A stretch of 64,000 nucleotides of DNA from Albugo candida (taxonomy: Eukaryota; Oomycota; Peronosporomycetes; Albuginales). The stretch covers positions 186,001-250,000 of the forward strand of contig JBDOQK010000012.1 of NCBI GenBank assembly GCA_040437565.1, given 5' to 3'. Positions 1-11,200 of the stretch are shown here, one piece after another (the stretch's first letter is position 1; each line of letters begins with the position of its first letter). The notes under the pieces were generated by a model. That model had not been told where the DNA came from. It worked only from the letters and a program-made list of their open reading frames with translations, and did not search any database. The position numbers and the translations under genes are program-made.

Positions 1-1101
1 TATCGCTCTGTTCGGATGAAGCTAAATGTGACGTTCGTTCCAAGCGTCCGTGTGAGTTACGCTGTGCGCCAGAGCGTGACTCGAGCTGGGGAATACATTC
101 TCGGTATCACTGTATGGAACGAGTCCGTGCCGGATGGACACACGCCCGGCAAACACGTGATATCCATCGATCAATTCGTATGCTGCAGCAAACGATGGAA
201 ATTGGAAAAGTTGGCAGAATTCGACGAGTTGGAAATTGACTGCCAGGAAGCATGCACCATGTACTTTTGTGTGAAGGGAACGACACAAAACTTCACATTT
301 GATGCGTGTTTACGAAATGGAGAGACGTATGATTTCCCGATGAAGCAATTTCTGTGCTTGGACAATGCGAGAAATATGGAGATAGAACATCGATTGGCCA
401 TGCAGCAAGCAGACGACGGAAGTCTGAGTCGCGAAGCTGGGTTTCGGTCCATCCAAAGTGTTCGTCGCGAGAACAAAGCGAGTCAAGCTATTGATACTGA
501 TCAGATCAGCTCTCAAGTTGATTGTTGTCAGCCGTGTTTGGAGGAAGCATTGGCAATCTCTGCCGATATGGACGCCCACTTTGTCCTTTTATGGTCGATT
601 CCAGGCGAAAGTAGTCGCATTGTCGGACAAGAAAACATCGTATCCGCGCGTATTCGATCAAAATCAAATTGGGAGTTGGAAGTGAATGGAATGAATCCAT
701 TGACAATGACGCTTTCGTATCCGGAAAAAGTCGAGCTCAAGGTCGCGGGTGGAGGTTTTTTTGCACAAATCGATGTGAATGTGGCCATTCGGAATAATTT
801 GTTGTCATCCCATCCGCCCATCGCGTTTTTGTTTCATGCTTTGCAGGACACGACGTCGACGGGGAAGAAGAGATGTCATCCTTGCTTTCATTGGGCTGGT
901 CTCACAAGGAAACTAGTGACCGAATTCGCTTCCGGAGCACAAGTTATTGTACCACTGAAAGCATGCTTCACGACCGCTGGAGAATATAATCTGAATCAGA
1001 TCCAACTCGTTCTCTATTCGAAAGACATGAACACGTCGCATGTGGTCACAACGTCCACAGAGTATGTGATATCGGTCAGGTTTCCGACTTTGTGTCAATG
1101 A
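1..1101 (+). CDS. TRAPPC8: TRAPPC8/Trs85-like trafficking subunit, C-terminal part (5' end outside window)
   Basis: The frame is open to the left edge of the window, so this is the 3' end of a larger gene. TRAPPC8 (yeast Trs85) is a subunit of the TRAPPIII complex, a Rab1/Ypt1 exchange factor acting at the Golgi, in autophagy and, in animals, in ciliogenesis. The last 75 residues follow the TRAPPC8 C-terminus: F-W-G-T near the start, then PLKACFTTAGEYNLNQI, where human TRAPPC8 has a closely similar LKACF...G-YNL block. Upstream, repeated beta-rich stretches (GEYILGITVWNES, WKLEKL) suit the Ig-like C-terminal folds of this family. The stop codon is 5 bp from the stop codon of the convergent STIL-like gene. 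The family assignment is by eye and fairly secure; the N-terminal half cannot be judged. Confidence 0.72.
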   Translation, partial: YRSVRMKLNVTFVPSVRVSYAVRQSVTRAGEYILGITVWNESVPDGHTPGKHVISIDQFVCCSKRWKLEKLAEFDELEIDCQEACTMYFCVKGTTQNFTFDACLRNGETYDFPMKQFLCLDNARNMEIEHRLAMQQADDGSLSREAGFRSIQSVRRENKASQAIDTDQISSQVDCCQPCLEEALAISADMDAHFVLLWSIPGESSRIVGQENIVSARIRSKSNWELEVNGMNPLTMTLSYPEKVELKVAGGGFFAQIDVNVAIRNNLLSSHPPIAFLFHALQDTTSTGKKRCHPCFHWAGLTRKLVTEFASGAQVIVPLKACFTTAGEYNLNQIQLVLYSKDMNTSHVVTTSTEYVISVRFPTLCQ

Positions 1102-1106
1102 GTGGC

Positions 1107-3467
1107 TCAAGTCTGTTTCCGAGCATATCGTCGCTCAATATCTCGCATCTCCTGATCGTCGGAATCAGAGTCAATAAAGCAAATGGATCGGATTTTTGGG
1201 ATTGTAATGCTTTTAATTGCGCCCGTGTCCAATTGTGTTGTAAATGCGAGGCGATTCGATGGAATCTCCAGATGGGTTGGTGATGACAATGGCTCTGCGT
1301 CCATTTTGGGCGATATCGTACAAGCTGTATCCTGACTATCGGTGGGAGAAGTTTCTGCTTCTGTTGGGACGATGAGTGTCGGCGTTTGTGCATTTGTGTC
1401 CAATTTGCGGGTTTCAGCGTTTCCCTGATCCAGGAAAGAGTTGGTGGAAGAGATATCTGAATTCGAACAAGGTGAGCTGAGTTCAAGTGAGCTTAGCTCC
1501 GACTCGAATGCAACGTTGTGGTCCTCTTTGATACGTGGTGAGTGCACAATCTCCTGCAATTGACGCACTTGATCTTGTAAGCAGTGCAATTGCTTCTGTT
1601 GATGCTCGAGTATTTCTTGGTGCTGCAAAGTCAGCCGCTTCTGCATCTGACAGCAATCACGATCTGCTTTCACTGACGTCAAGCTTGTTGAGCTGCGATT
1701 GATGACGGTGATGCTTTTTGATCTTGATGGGTTCTCTGAAGTCTCCAATTTTTCCGGTCGCGAGCTTGCTACTGGGACGCATTTATCTTCTGCTTCGCTT
1801 GGATGTGATGGAGCCAAAAGCAGTGGCTTGGAGGACGTTCTCGTTTGTGTCCAATTTGAGCTCGTGTTAGCATCTGCTCGAGGACGAAAAACGAGATTTT
1901 CAGCGAGATTTCTTATTCCGATCGCACAAATTTGTGCGTCCGAAAGCACTGTTGTAATTTCTTTGACAGCGGCAGAGTGGATGGCTTCGATATAGTCTTC
2001 ACCATACTTGCATTCCAGAAAGCGAGGAAGGGCATTAGCAGCTTTGGATGTCGACGTTGAGGGAAATAAGACGACAAGGAAGCTGCTGGTTGTCGGTGTG
2101 ACCCGTTCACTGATAAGAGAAGAGAAGAAGAAGGAGACGCAAGTATCGTACAACACTTTGCTGACAGACAGCCTTGCACTGATTTCTTCCCATGTGCTCT
2201 CAAGATCCACAAGTCCGGCGATCCATACTCCGACGATCGGCCTTTTAGATACAAGTGGATCCATCTTTAACAGCGGAACTGCCTTTCGGAACTGATCCAG
2301 TGTCACGTAGCCATTATGATACTCTTTCGAGCCAAAATTTGCGCCATCACTGCCCATCAAAGACGAAACGATCGGTGTGCATAACAGTGGAAGGCTTTTT
2401 ATCATTGTGAATGTGAGAGGAATTCGTGGAAGAAAAATTTCCAGAACAGCTGTCGCGTTCTGCTTGCTGTTTCGTCTGATCAAAAGATGAGCCTACACTC
2501 AGCATTCAATCAATGAGTAAGGCCGTCGCAGACCCTCTCTGGTTGTCATACCTCGATAGCGTTGACAAAGATTTGGCTCCCATCAGTCTGATATCGCTTC
2601 TGTGTGTTTTGAAGCCTTTCTTGATACATTTCCTGCATGCCGCAATCAAACCATGGTCACAGTATCAAAATTGGAAGAGAAACAGACCTCTGTAGCCTGT
2701 AGAGACCCTGAACCTTCCTTTACGTTATATACTGGGAGCTTACAATCCGCATGAGACAACTGAGCATAGCGTTAGTACTCTGGATCTGACCAACCTCACA
2801 ATACCTTGGAATCAGATGCAAGCAGTTGTAATTTTGAGATCTCTCCCGCACGAGATAGCGTTTTGACCTGAAGCCATCCAATAGGCCCATGCAGACCAGA
2901 ATCGTGCCCCACATCCAGTAGCAATTGACTCACAATATCGGTTCGAATTTCAAATTTTGGTAATAGCTTTTCAAATACGATAGTAAAAGGCCCCGCGAGC
3001 ACTCGACGATCCCTTAACGTAAAAAATAAATAAACATTCGCATATTGAGACTTTTAAACGTACCATAAGACGCTTTTGACATTCGGAAAGTGAATCTCAC
3101 CAAAATGAAGTCGTTCTCCTTGTGTTGCAGGAAGGTGGCGCGTTTTTGCGCGTGATGCACAGAATGTCATCGAAGATCGATTAGATACGGGAGATACTGT
3201 CGTAAGTCGCATTGGAGGATGGGCGTGTTTGGTGCAATCATCGTCCTCACTGGAGTCCGGGAAAAATGAGCTTTTATGTTCAGTGATGTTTGGAGCGGTG
3301 TGTGGATCACTTGCAGTGACATTTTGCGCATCAAAAGGGTTCGTGGCAAGTGATTTTGGCTTGTTGAATGATCTTTGTGACTTGAAATTTGATATAGTCT
3401 GGTCGCTGTCGCTATAGTCGACATCAAAACGTTCAAAATCATCGAGCGGATGTGCCATGGAAATCAT
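1107..3467 (-). CDS. STIL: STIL/Ana2/SAS-5-like centriole duplication protein, five exons
   Basis: STIL-family proteins bind PLK4 and SAS-6 and build the centriole cartwheel. Exons proposed: 3467-3064, 3012-2805, 2759-2688, 2632-2552 and about 2462-1107. Exons 1 and 2 join in frame (612 nt). The intron at 2804-2760 contains a perfect TACTAAC branch site. The junctions of the two small middle exons are tentative. Three blocks match animal STIL in order: an N-terminal IHFPNVKSVLW segment (human FHFPPSKCALW), the core GYVTLDQFRKAVPLLKMDP followed by RPIVGVWIAGL (human GYLTMDETRKLLLLLESDP, LPLVGIWLSGI), and a short coiled coil ILEHQQKQLHCLQDQVRQL matching the PLK4-binding helix. A clear STAN motif was not seen. 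Either ATG at 3467 or at 3458 could start the protein. The last exon alone would look like an orphan ORF. Confidence 0.7.
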
Positions 3468-4060
3468 TATAACGCATTGATTCCAATCAAGATTGTCTCG
3501 AATCAATTGGTTGAAATTATGTATTATTTATTCTGTGATTTGCTATAATAATCTCTTTCTGGATTGGACATAATTCGATTCTAATAAGAATCAGATGATT
3601 ACAAATGCTCGATGACATCATTGCTTTCGTTTAACTTGTCCAGCTGGCAGTCGGTGAAACGCTTTTAGTTTTAATAATATTTAAGATGACTGACCACATC
3701 TCACCTTCTTTTTTCGTATCCTATGAGGCTAAATATACTTCCAAGTCAATAATTCCTTTAAATGCACATATTTAATTGGTTTGTCGTATCAGATCGCTCT
3801 TATCTTCTATTTTTCATCAATCGAGCAGCTGATTCTGTGACATGTCGACTGGGAACTGCATAAAGATATTCTTGCGTGCTGTTCCAGCTTGCTGTACTAT
3901 CGAAAGAGGTTTTCTCATCTGTACTTTTTCTTTTCCCCTATTTTAAATCTCTCTCACTGAGCGACAAGCTTGAGATCTCGCTGCTGTTCGCATCCTTGTG
4001 TTACCTGCGACGCACGAATCCGGTTTCTCTGCTCTGTAATAGCTGTCTTTGGCAAGCGAT
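3468..4060. other. Intergenic region between divergent STIL-like and PI4K genes
   Basis: About 590 bp between two divergent start codons. It is AT-rich, and short pyrimidine-rich runs lie near 3910-3950. No ORF with family resemblance was seen. It presumably holds both promoters and 5' untranslated regions. Confidence 0.5.
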
Positions 4061-5809
4061 ATGGTCAAATTGATGACAAGTGCTGCAGCTGCACCTCGAA
4101 CATTGAATTATATGGCCGCATCCAGTCCGCTTAAACTAGGAGTACGTTCGCAAGGAGAGCAACCAAGAGGTATTTGGAGATCCGCAATATGGCAAGCAGG
4201 CTCTCTCGCACTTGGGAAATCAAGTACTGTAGCTGGACAGAATGTCAAACTGCATGACAATCAACTCACATTTGCGCATGAGGGGCCGCATACAAATTCT
4301 TTTGGACCTGTTTCGGACCTTCCGTACGCAGAATCGGCTATTTTGCGTGTGGACAAACAGGGAATCGACAACGTTGCACAGGCACTTAAAAAAAAGTCGC
4401 CTTGCGTCGACCTTTCCATTGCGGTTGCGGACAATAAATTGTCACGTGTGGGCTTTGATTACTGCAAAGTACAAGAGAAGCATTTAAAAACCGAAGGAGC
4501 GCAAGAAACTTTGCAAAAGTCTTCGATTTTGAATGAGCTGGACGAGTTCCAATGTACCTCTGAGCAGCGAATTCTCGTGTATCCAGACTACTTTTCGGAA
4601 GAAGAAAAAGAGATTGTGATCAAAGCAGCAGGATCTCTTGGTTTGGAGTATCAGAGGGGAGAAAGGAACCTTGTGGTTCTTAAGACCGGATCCGCTGATA
4701 AAAAAACCCATTTGCTTCGAAATTGCTCAATTAAAGAAGATCTGTTCGTTAATGTTACGGAGTTGGCTCAACATGGGAAAGAAAGGTTTGCTGCTCGGCT
4801 ACGCTTGCGCCGGATGAATTCTGGATCAGGAACCCGTAGAAATATGCTTTGGGATGTTGCTCAATTGAGCACCAGTGACGAAGGCATGGCCGACCCAGTG
4901 GAGGAAGGAGTAGGAGGAGTGTATACTGTTCAATCTCGTACGAGCGGCCAAAAATTAGCCATCTTCAAGCCGGCTGAGGAAGAAAGATTTGTTCGAGAAG
5001 GCTTACAACCAGGCGAAGGCGCAATTAGGGAAGAAGTTGCATATGTTCTGGATTCCAGGATGAATGGGTTTAGTGGTGTTCCACCCACAGCTGTTGCACG
5101 AATCAATCTTTCTGGTGCGGTGAGATCACAAAAAGGAGCAGTACAGCGTTTCATGTCGAGCCATAAGGGGAGCATGGAAGGATTCGGCATGCCACGTGAT
5201 ATAGTAAAAGCTGAGAAATTCGTCCTCGCTGAACAAGTGCATAGAATTGGGCTACTGGATATTCGCATGTTCAACACGGATCGTCACTCTGGTAATATTT
5301 TATTAATCGGCGAGAAGGCTCCATATACGATGGTTCCAATTGATCACGGCTGCATCTTACCGAGTTGGTTCCATCTGTCAGAAGCCCGGTTTGATTGGCT
5401 TCAATACCCTCAATGCGATGTTCCATTCGGCGCTCGAGCAATCGAATATGTCAACCAACTGGATGCTGATGCCGATGCTGTCATTTTACGCCGACTTGGA
5501 GTCCGTGAAGAGTGTATCATCACTATGAGAATATGTACCAAATTTCTCAAATTAGCCGTCGCAAACAACAAAACCCTTGCATGGATGGGGAAGTTTATGC
5601 AGCGTACAATGTGCTTTCGAAATGCCTCCAAGCTAGAACGCTGCATTCTCGAGGCGTGTGAGCAAATAAACCTTCCGTTTTCTATAGCATCCAATGAATC
5701 AAATGAGGACAAAGCGACAATCGCACTTGGAATTTTGAGTCGTAGGCCTCCAATTGCCTTTATGGAAAGTTTAGAGCGCATTCTACAGGAGAAATTGAAG
5801 GAAGAATGA
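4061..5809 (+). CDS. Phosphatidylinositol 4-kinase, type II / plant PI4K-gamma-like
   Basis: Single-exon gene of 582 aa from the ATG at 4061 (the frame is open slightly upstream, but only from a TTG). The first 290 or so residues are unrecognised. From about residue 285 there is a PI3/PI4-kinase domain of the type II / plant gamma class: GGVYTVQ glycine-rich strand, AIFKP with the ATP-binding lysine, EGAIREEVAYVLD, the GVPPTAV block, the catalytic-loop equivalent MFNTDRHSGNILL, and the metal-binding VPIDHGCILP. It should phosphorylate phosphatidylinositol to PI4P on Golgi or endosomal membranes. The ubiquitin-like domains often found in the plant enzymes were not recognised in the N-terminal part. 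It is the nearest gene to the ODA docking gene, with which it converges (202 bp between stops). Confidence 0.82.
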   Translation: MVKLMTSAAAAPRTLNYMAASSPLKLGVRSQGEQPRGIWRSAIWQAGSLALGKSSTVAGQNVKLHDNQLTFAHEGPHTNSFGPVSDLPYAESAILRVDKQGIDNVAQALKKKSPCVDLSIAVADNKLSRVGFDYCKVQEKHLKTEGAQETLQKSSILNELDEFQCTSEQRILVYPDYFSEEEKEIVIKAAGSLGLEYQRGERNLVVLKTGSADKKTHLLRNCSIKEDLFVNVTELAQHGKERFAARLRLRRMNSGSGTRRNMLWDVAQLSTSDEGMADPVEEGVGGVYTVQSRTSGQKLAIFKPAEEERFVREGLQPGEGAIREEVAYVLDSRMNGFSGVPPTAVARINLSGAVRSQKGAVQRFMSSHKGSMEGFGMPRDIVKAEKFVLAEQVHRIGLLDIRMFNTDRHSGNILLIGEKAPYTMVPIDHGCILPSWFHLSEARFDWLQYPQCDVPFGARAIEYVNQLDADADAVILRRLGVREECIITMRICTKFLKLAVANNKTLAWMGKFMQRTMCFRNASKLERCILEACEQINLPFSIASNESNEDKATIALGILSRRPPIAFMESLERILQEKLKEE

Positions 5810-6011
5810 GATATAAGAGTGATAGTGTAATACTAGCTGTGAATAGTATTTAATTTTGAGGCAGAGCCGACAATACCACAGAAACGACAGTTCTAATGTT
5901 CTTCTACAATCGCGTTTGTTCACTTTTATCCTTCAAATCATCACAGCTCTAAATTGAAAATTACTCGCACCATTTGGATTGTTGACCCCACAGTAGAAAA
6001 AAGATATTCTT

Positions 6012-8166
6012 TCAATCCGAATGCTCATGAATAATTTTGTCGGTGATTCTGATAGATGTCCGATATTTTCTTTTTGGAGATATGGATTTCGCACGTCGTG
6101 CTAATTTGGATGTTAGACGCAATACAGCAACTGATGCCTGAACACGTTTTTCGTGTTCTTCTTTTGGCAAAGGTCGATCCCACTCTTCACTACATTCACC
6201 TGTATTGGCGTGAGGCGAAGTGCAAACGGAAGCTTTTCTGCTGGGTGAATTAATCTGATCAGATCGAATCAGTAGAAACCCATTACCCAGAACATCTCCA
6301 GTTGCGTTGGTGAAATTGGCTAAAGCTGCTTTTGCAGCATTTGATGCATGATTGCTTTCTTCAGGCGAATTGAGGTTCGATCCCAACGATAGCTCTTGAG
6401 ATTCTGACAATCGACTCCGAATATTCTGCAAAGATGAAAACTGCTCAATGATATCGTTACTCCTACCTTCTATGACCTAGCCGAGTACATAAGACAAAGT
6501 CAATTGGTTTCAGGATGCGTCATTTACCTGTAAAAGCTGTATAATTGTGGCTTCGGTGACTCCCTCCATCAAAAGTATATCGTTTAAAGAATTTTGTCTG
6601 AGCTATAATCCGTACAGAGAATTAGGTCACCGTCGATGCGAACCGGAAATGCATATCTTACACATTTTTCGCTTGGCGTGTTAGTGGAAACCTTTCCTTG
6701 GCATTCATCTCCCTGCTGTGCCCAAAATATGTCACCTTGTCACTGCGTGAAGCGATTACTACGTACGATATCATTGCATTTAAGGACGTTGTATAAATGC
6801 TCCACGGAACGTGCGTAGGATCGAAATTCTTGTTGAGACAATTTGCACATTCGATCGTACTCAGACTTTTCTTCCACGAGTCTACACAATATGAATGATA
6901 AATGCCACGATTGCGGAATTAGGTCGCGTGGTTTACTTCTGACGCGTCTTCACAAGTTGTTCCAGCGTCTTCTTCTTTCTCGTTGGGCTTTCAATACTTT
7001 GCTCTTGTGAATTTCTGTAATGGCAGGTGTGAGTCAAACGCTGTTTTTCTGTAAACGAATGTCTTACATTTCTATCTTTTTCTCGAGCTCTTTCTTTTCA
7101 TTCTCCACTTGTTCAATCTCAAGGTTGATATTCTGTAAGTGGCGATAGAGAGAAAAATACTCTTCTTCGTTTCTCATATCATTTCCATTTTTTTCAAAGT
7201 CGCCATCAGCGTCTGTGCAGTCAGTTTCAAATGGACTTTTATCATCAGGAGGCACATCAGTCGTATACGCCTCCTGCACCTGCGGAGGCTATTAGTCACA
7301 TACATACTCAGCATTATCGTTAGTACAATGGCAAATGAATTTCTCTACAGGCTTCAAGGTGGGTGTCAACTTCTCATTTCCTGCAGGGATTTCTTTCAGC
7401 TCCTCAACTTCATCCAATGTGTATTGTTGTAACACTTGCTTTCGGTAGCTTTCAGCATTTTCACGTTCACGGCGTACGATTTCAGTCAATGACAAAAATA
7501 CATTATCAAATTCTTGCTGATCCTCAGCGTCTTCTTGGTCTAGCAAGTACGCTTGAGCAGCGACCTTTTCATCTCGTACGTCAATATAATAATTATAGAG
7601 CGATTAAGCCACCTACTTTATCGCGCTCAGCCATGAGATACGTAGACTCCTTGAATATCGCCTGCATTTTCTTTTCAATATCCCGTAATTTTTTTTGCTC
7701 CTTGTAATATGCATTTTGAGTCGCTGAGCGCTCGGCACGCAGGACATCAATCTGCTCGCGAAGTTGCTGACTTTGAGCGAGAAACTTGCTTTCACGACTC
7801 TTGCAAGCCGATAGACGTTTTTCTAATTTGCTTGCATCACGTTGCTCACTGGCAAGTCTGGTGCGAACTGCATAAACCCCTCCATCTCGTTGACAACCTG
7901 TGCTACGCTTGATACGCCATTTTGTGAGTTCTTCTTGTTGATTTCTCCATCTTGCATTTAGATCCTGGTACCGAGCTTTCTGCTCTAATATTTTCTTGGA
8001 GTAGAAGTCACTTTTGGTCTGCAGTTCAAATAATTGTTCCGTCTGAGCTTTTGCACTGCTTATTGCCATATTTTTGTACGTTTCGAATTGAATTCGCTGC
8101 TACATATAGACCTCTGCTGGAGACGTTTAATCGGTTGATACGACTTTTGGACAAATTAGGCATCAT
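6012..8166 (-). CDS. Outer dynein arm docking complex coiled-coil subunit (ODA1/DC2, CCDC114/CCDC63-like), multi-exon
   Basis: These coiled-coil proteins anchor outer dynein arms to axonemal doublets. Exons recognised on the minus strand: about 8166-8110 (short, start ATGATG), about 8056-7613, 7572 to about 7350, 7279 to about 7067, further exons between about 7010 and 6600, one ending at 6528, and 6476-6012. The 7573-7612 intron is only 40 nt, and the intron ending at 7280 contains TACTAAC. Family blocks in order: LREQIDVLRAERSATQNAYY, the QYTLDEVEEL segment, EEEYFSLYRHLQNINLEIE (compare NFALFNYINELNNEIE in CCDC114), then LLMEGVTEATIIQLLQ. The whole protein is strongly helical and charged. 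The exon around 6600-6700 is not resolved. The gene starts 64 bp from the giant IPT gene on the other strand, hinting at shared regulation during zoospore formation. Confidence 0.78.
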
Positions 8167-8230
8167 GCCGATACGCCGTTCCTTTGAACTAAGACTAAAA
8201 GTCTCTACTTGATCGAGATTTTTGTGTAGA
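8167..8230. promoter_or_regulatory. Very short divergent promoter between dynein-docking and IPT genes
   Basis: Only 64 bp separate the two opposite ATG codons (8166 on minus, 8231 on plus). Both transcripts must start inside this interval or within the neighbouring coding sequence. No TATA-like element was recognised. Inference: one bidirectional promoter serves both genes. Confidence 0.45.
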
Positions 8231-11200
8231 ATGAGCAAGGATTCCGGATTGAGGAATTATGGTGTACGCCTTTTCTTAGTGGAGCCATCCATTGCTTCTG
8301 TATCAGGTGGTTGCAAACTCATTATCCATGGCAAAGGTTTTGTTGGAACAGCCCAAATTCTTAAAGTGACTTTTTCGCAGCCGGAATTTGACCTCATGCC
8401 GCGTGTTCAGGTCAACGGAACCTACCGCTCTGACACTGTTATGGAATGCATACTTCCTGACTTGACACAACCAGTACACAGCTTTCTCACCAAATGCACC
8501 AATTCTGCTACAACTATAGAAGCAGTGAGATCATCTCCTTACTTAGTTCCTGTAGATATTTTTGTAACAATCGATGAATGTGTATCGAACTCAATGATTA
8601 TCTCCCTGCATCAAGAAATTCGCATACGAAAGGTGTCACCTCAGTACATCCTCACGTCGACGCCCGTATCGATCTGTACCACCATCAATCTGACATCAGA
8701 AGGCGACAATTCTATCCATCCTCAATGCACAACAAGAAAAGGCGAGAACAGAAGCTTAGATAATATCACAACTTTGCCTGTTTTCGTACGAGTACGATGC
8801 GGTTTCTCAAAGAATGGTGAGGCGCCTTGTGAGCAAATTCGAGAAGCTACTTGGAAGGTGTCTGCACTTGGTGCCTACAACGTTATCTTTCCAGCTCCGT
8901 TACTAGGGATTGGAGTTACCCGAATCCAGGTCTCTTTTACAAGAAAGCTTTTTTTCCCCAGTGACGAAATGAGCTCTGTCTCAAGACAGTACGTTGTTCA
9001 TAATGAAGTCCATTTGGATTCAATTGAACCACCATGCATTGTATTCAATTCTGGAATAAGTCCTGTGATAAAAATCAGAGGTCAAGGATTTGTTGATTCT
9101 GGGGAGATCACACTTTGCTTCCAGCAAAAGGGTGGAGAGAAACAGCGAGGAAAGCGAGAAGGGAACGATACAATTGAGCAGCCGAGCACGACAAAGATGT
9201 CAGGAACTTTGTTCTCAGGCGGCGAAATTCATTGCACGGGATTGAGATCCTCGTTCGGTCTCGCAAAGGTGTACGTCTCATTCAATAATGGTCAACAATA
9301 TAGCAAAGAAATGCTCCCAATATTGGTATGCCGGGAACGCAATTTATTTGGTACCTTTCCTCGGTATCTCTCTTTGAAGGGAGATGATTTGGTAAAGCTT
9401 CACGTCTCACGGCTTCCATCTGACGCAACTGATTGTTGGGAAAAACTGAGAGAGATAAGACCCTCCGGTAAGCTTTATGTGGAGCTTCAAGGTAGAAATA
9501 GAGATGGAATTCCCAATCAATTCCTTCGCAAACGAGTTCCCTTGGATTCCAGTACTGAAATGCATGGTGCAAATGATACAAATGATCCTATAATATACCA
9601 GTTTCAATTTCCATCCTTTTTCCAGCACATCGAGCCATTTGTCGAACTAGAACGTAACCTTTCAAGGACTGAACAATGCAACGATTCGGATTGTGCGAAT
9701 CAGTTTCTCAAAAGCGGCCTGATTACATTTTCCTGTTCCGTCATGTTTGGTGCCAGCTTACTGGCTGGCGATATCGACTTGGAATCTTACATACCACCTA
9801 TAATCACATCCGTTATCCATCAGCATGGACCAAGTACCGGAGAAACTTCTGTTTTCCTATCAATGAAGTATCAAGTTCCACAGAACATTCCCATTACCGT
9901 GAAATTCCAGTCCGCTTTCTCAGATATGAACGAGACTACCTCAGGGATTCGATCCAACACGTCAATTCATGGTAGATCCGTATCGGAGTTTATTGATGAC
10001 AAGACAGCAAGAGACGAAATAAAAAAACCGTCGAATCATGGTCTCGGAAATCCTGACTTTACTGTTGCGTGCTCCTCACCTGCATGGCAGCTTGGTTCTG
10101 TCGAGAATAGTCATCTTACTTTGGTACAGATTTCGTACAATGGAGGATATGACTTTTATCCCATATTGACGCGAACGAAGACTATGGATAAGACTAGTAC
10201 TCTCGGATGGAAGCTCGTACTCGGAAAAGTAAAAAGCATTGGTAAAGTGGATACAATACGGGAACCAAAGCAAGATTTGACATTCTTGCAGTTCCTATAC
10301 TACCGCAATCCAATTGTCAGTATGCTAACGCCAATTTCGGCCGATCAAAAAGGTGGAACTGTTCTTTCTCTCATGGGGTCAAACATTATCGATCATGGGC
10401 ACATCGCGATCGTGCGGTTCACGTCACCAGAGCTGTCAGAATGTGTTCCAAGCACCTTTATGGATGGTCAATTACGTTGTATCGCTCCTCCGTTTCGAGC
10501 TGGGTATACTGACATCTCAATTACGTTCAACAGCGAGCAGTACGATGTTTGCGATCTCACAGCGTCAGACAGCACTCGTCAAGGTCGTTTTCTATACTAT
10601 GAGACTCCATCAATTACCAGTTGTCGTCCTAGATGCCTATGCATACACAAGTCGAGCATTCTTCGGCTGCTGGGCACGAACTTTGTCGAAACTGGATCGA
10701 TCATGTTATCCTTTCATTCTCAGTCTACCAATAGCTTCAAGGCATTTTCTCATAAAGTCAAATCACCAGGGAGACTCGAAGCCGGGTCTGTTATTTGTGA
10801 CTCCCCTTTGCTAGCAAGTGAATTAGCTGGACAAAATCTCTCAATCTCAATTGCTCTGAATGGAGTGGATTTCATGGATACTGGGATAAGCTTGTACTGC
10901 TTCAGCTCTTACAAAATTATTCAGGTAGACCCCAAGATAGCTGTGAAAGGATTGCCAATCGCGTTAACTCTATATCTCGACCAAAAAGTTGAATCAGACT
11001 CTATACTACTACAGGTACAGCTGCTATGTCAGGAGACGAGTATCGTGCATTTGTATGGCCCCATTCAAGCCGACTTCTGGGAAGAAAATTGTGTCAGATT
11101 TGAATTTCCGGCCATTGATTCTATCATCAGTCCTATTCATAGGCTCAGTACTGCTCATGTCGCGATATCATTCGATGGACAAGACTATCACCAGCTTGGT

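Noticed and set aside
5410-5781. 123-codon ORF on the minus strand
   Set aside because: It lies wholly opposite the conserved PI4K kinase domain and has no family resemblance; a codon-bias shadow.
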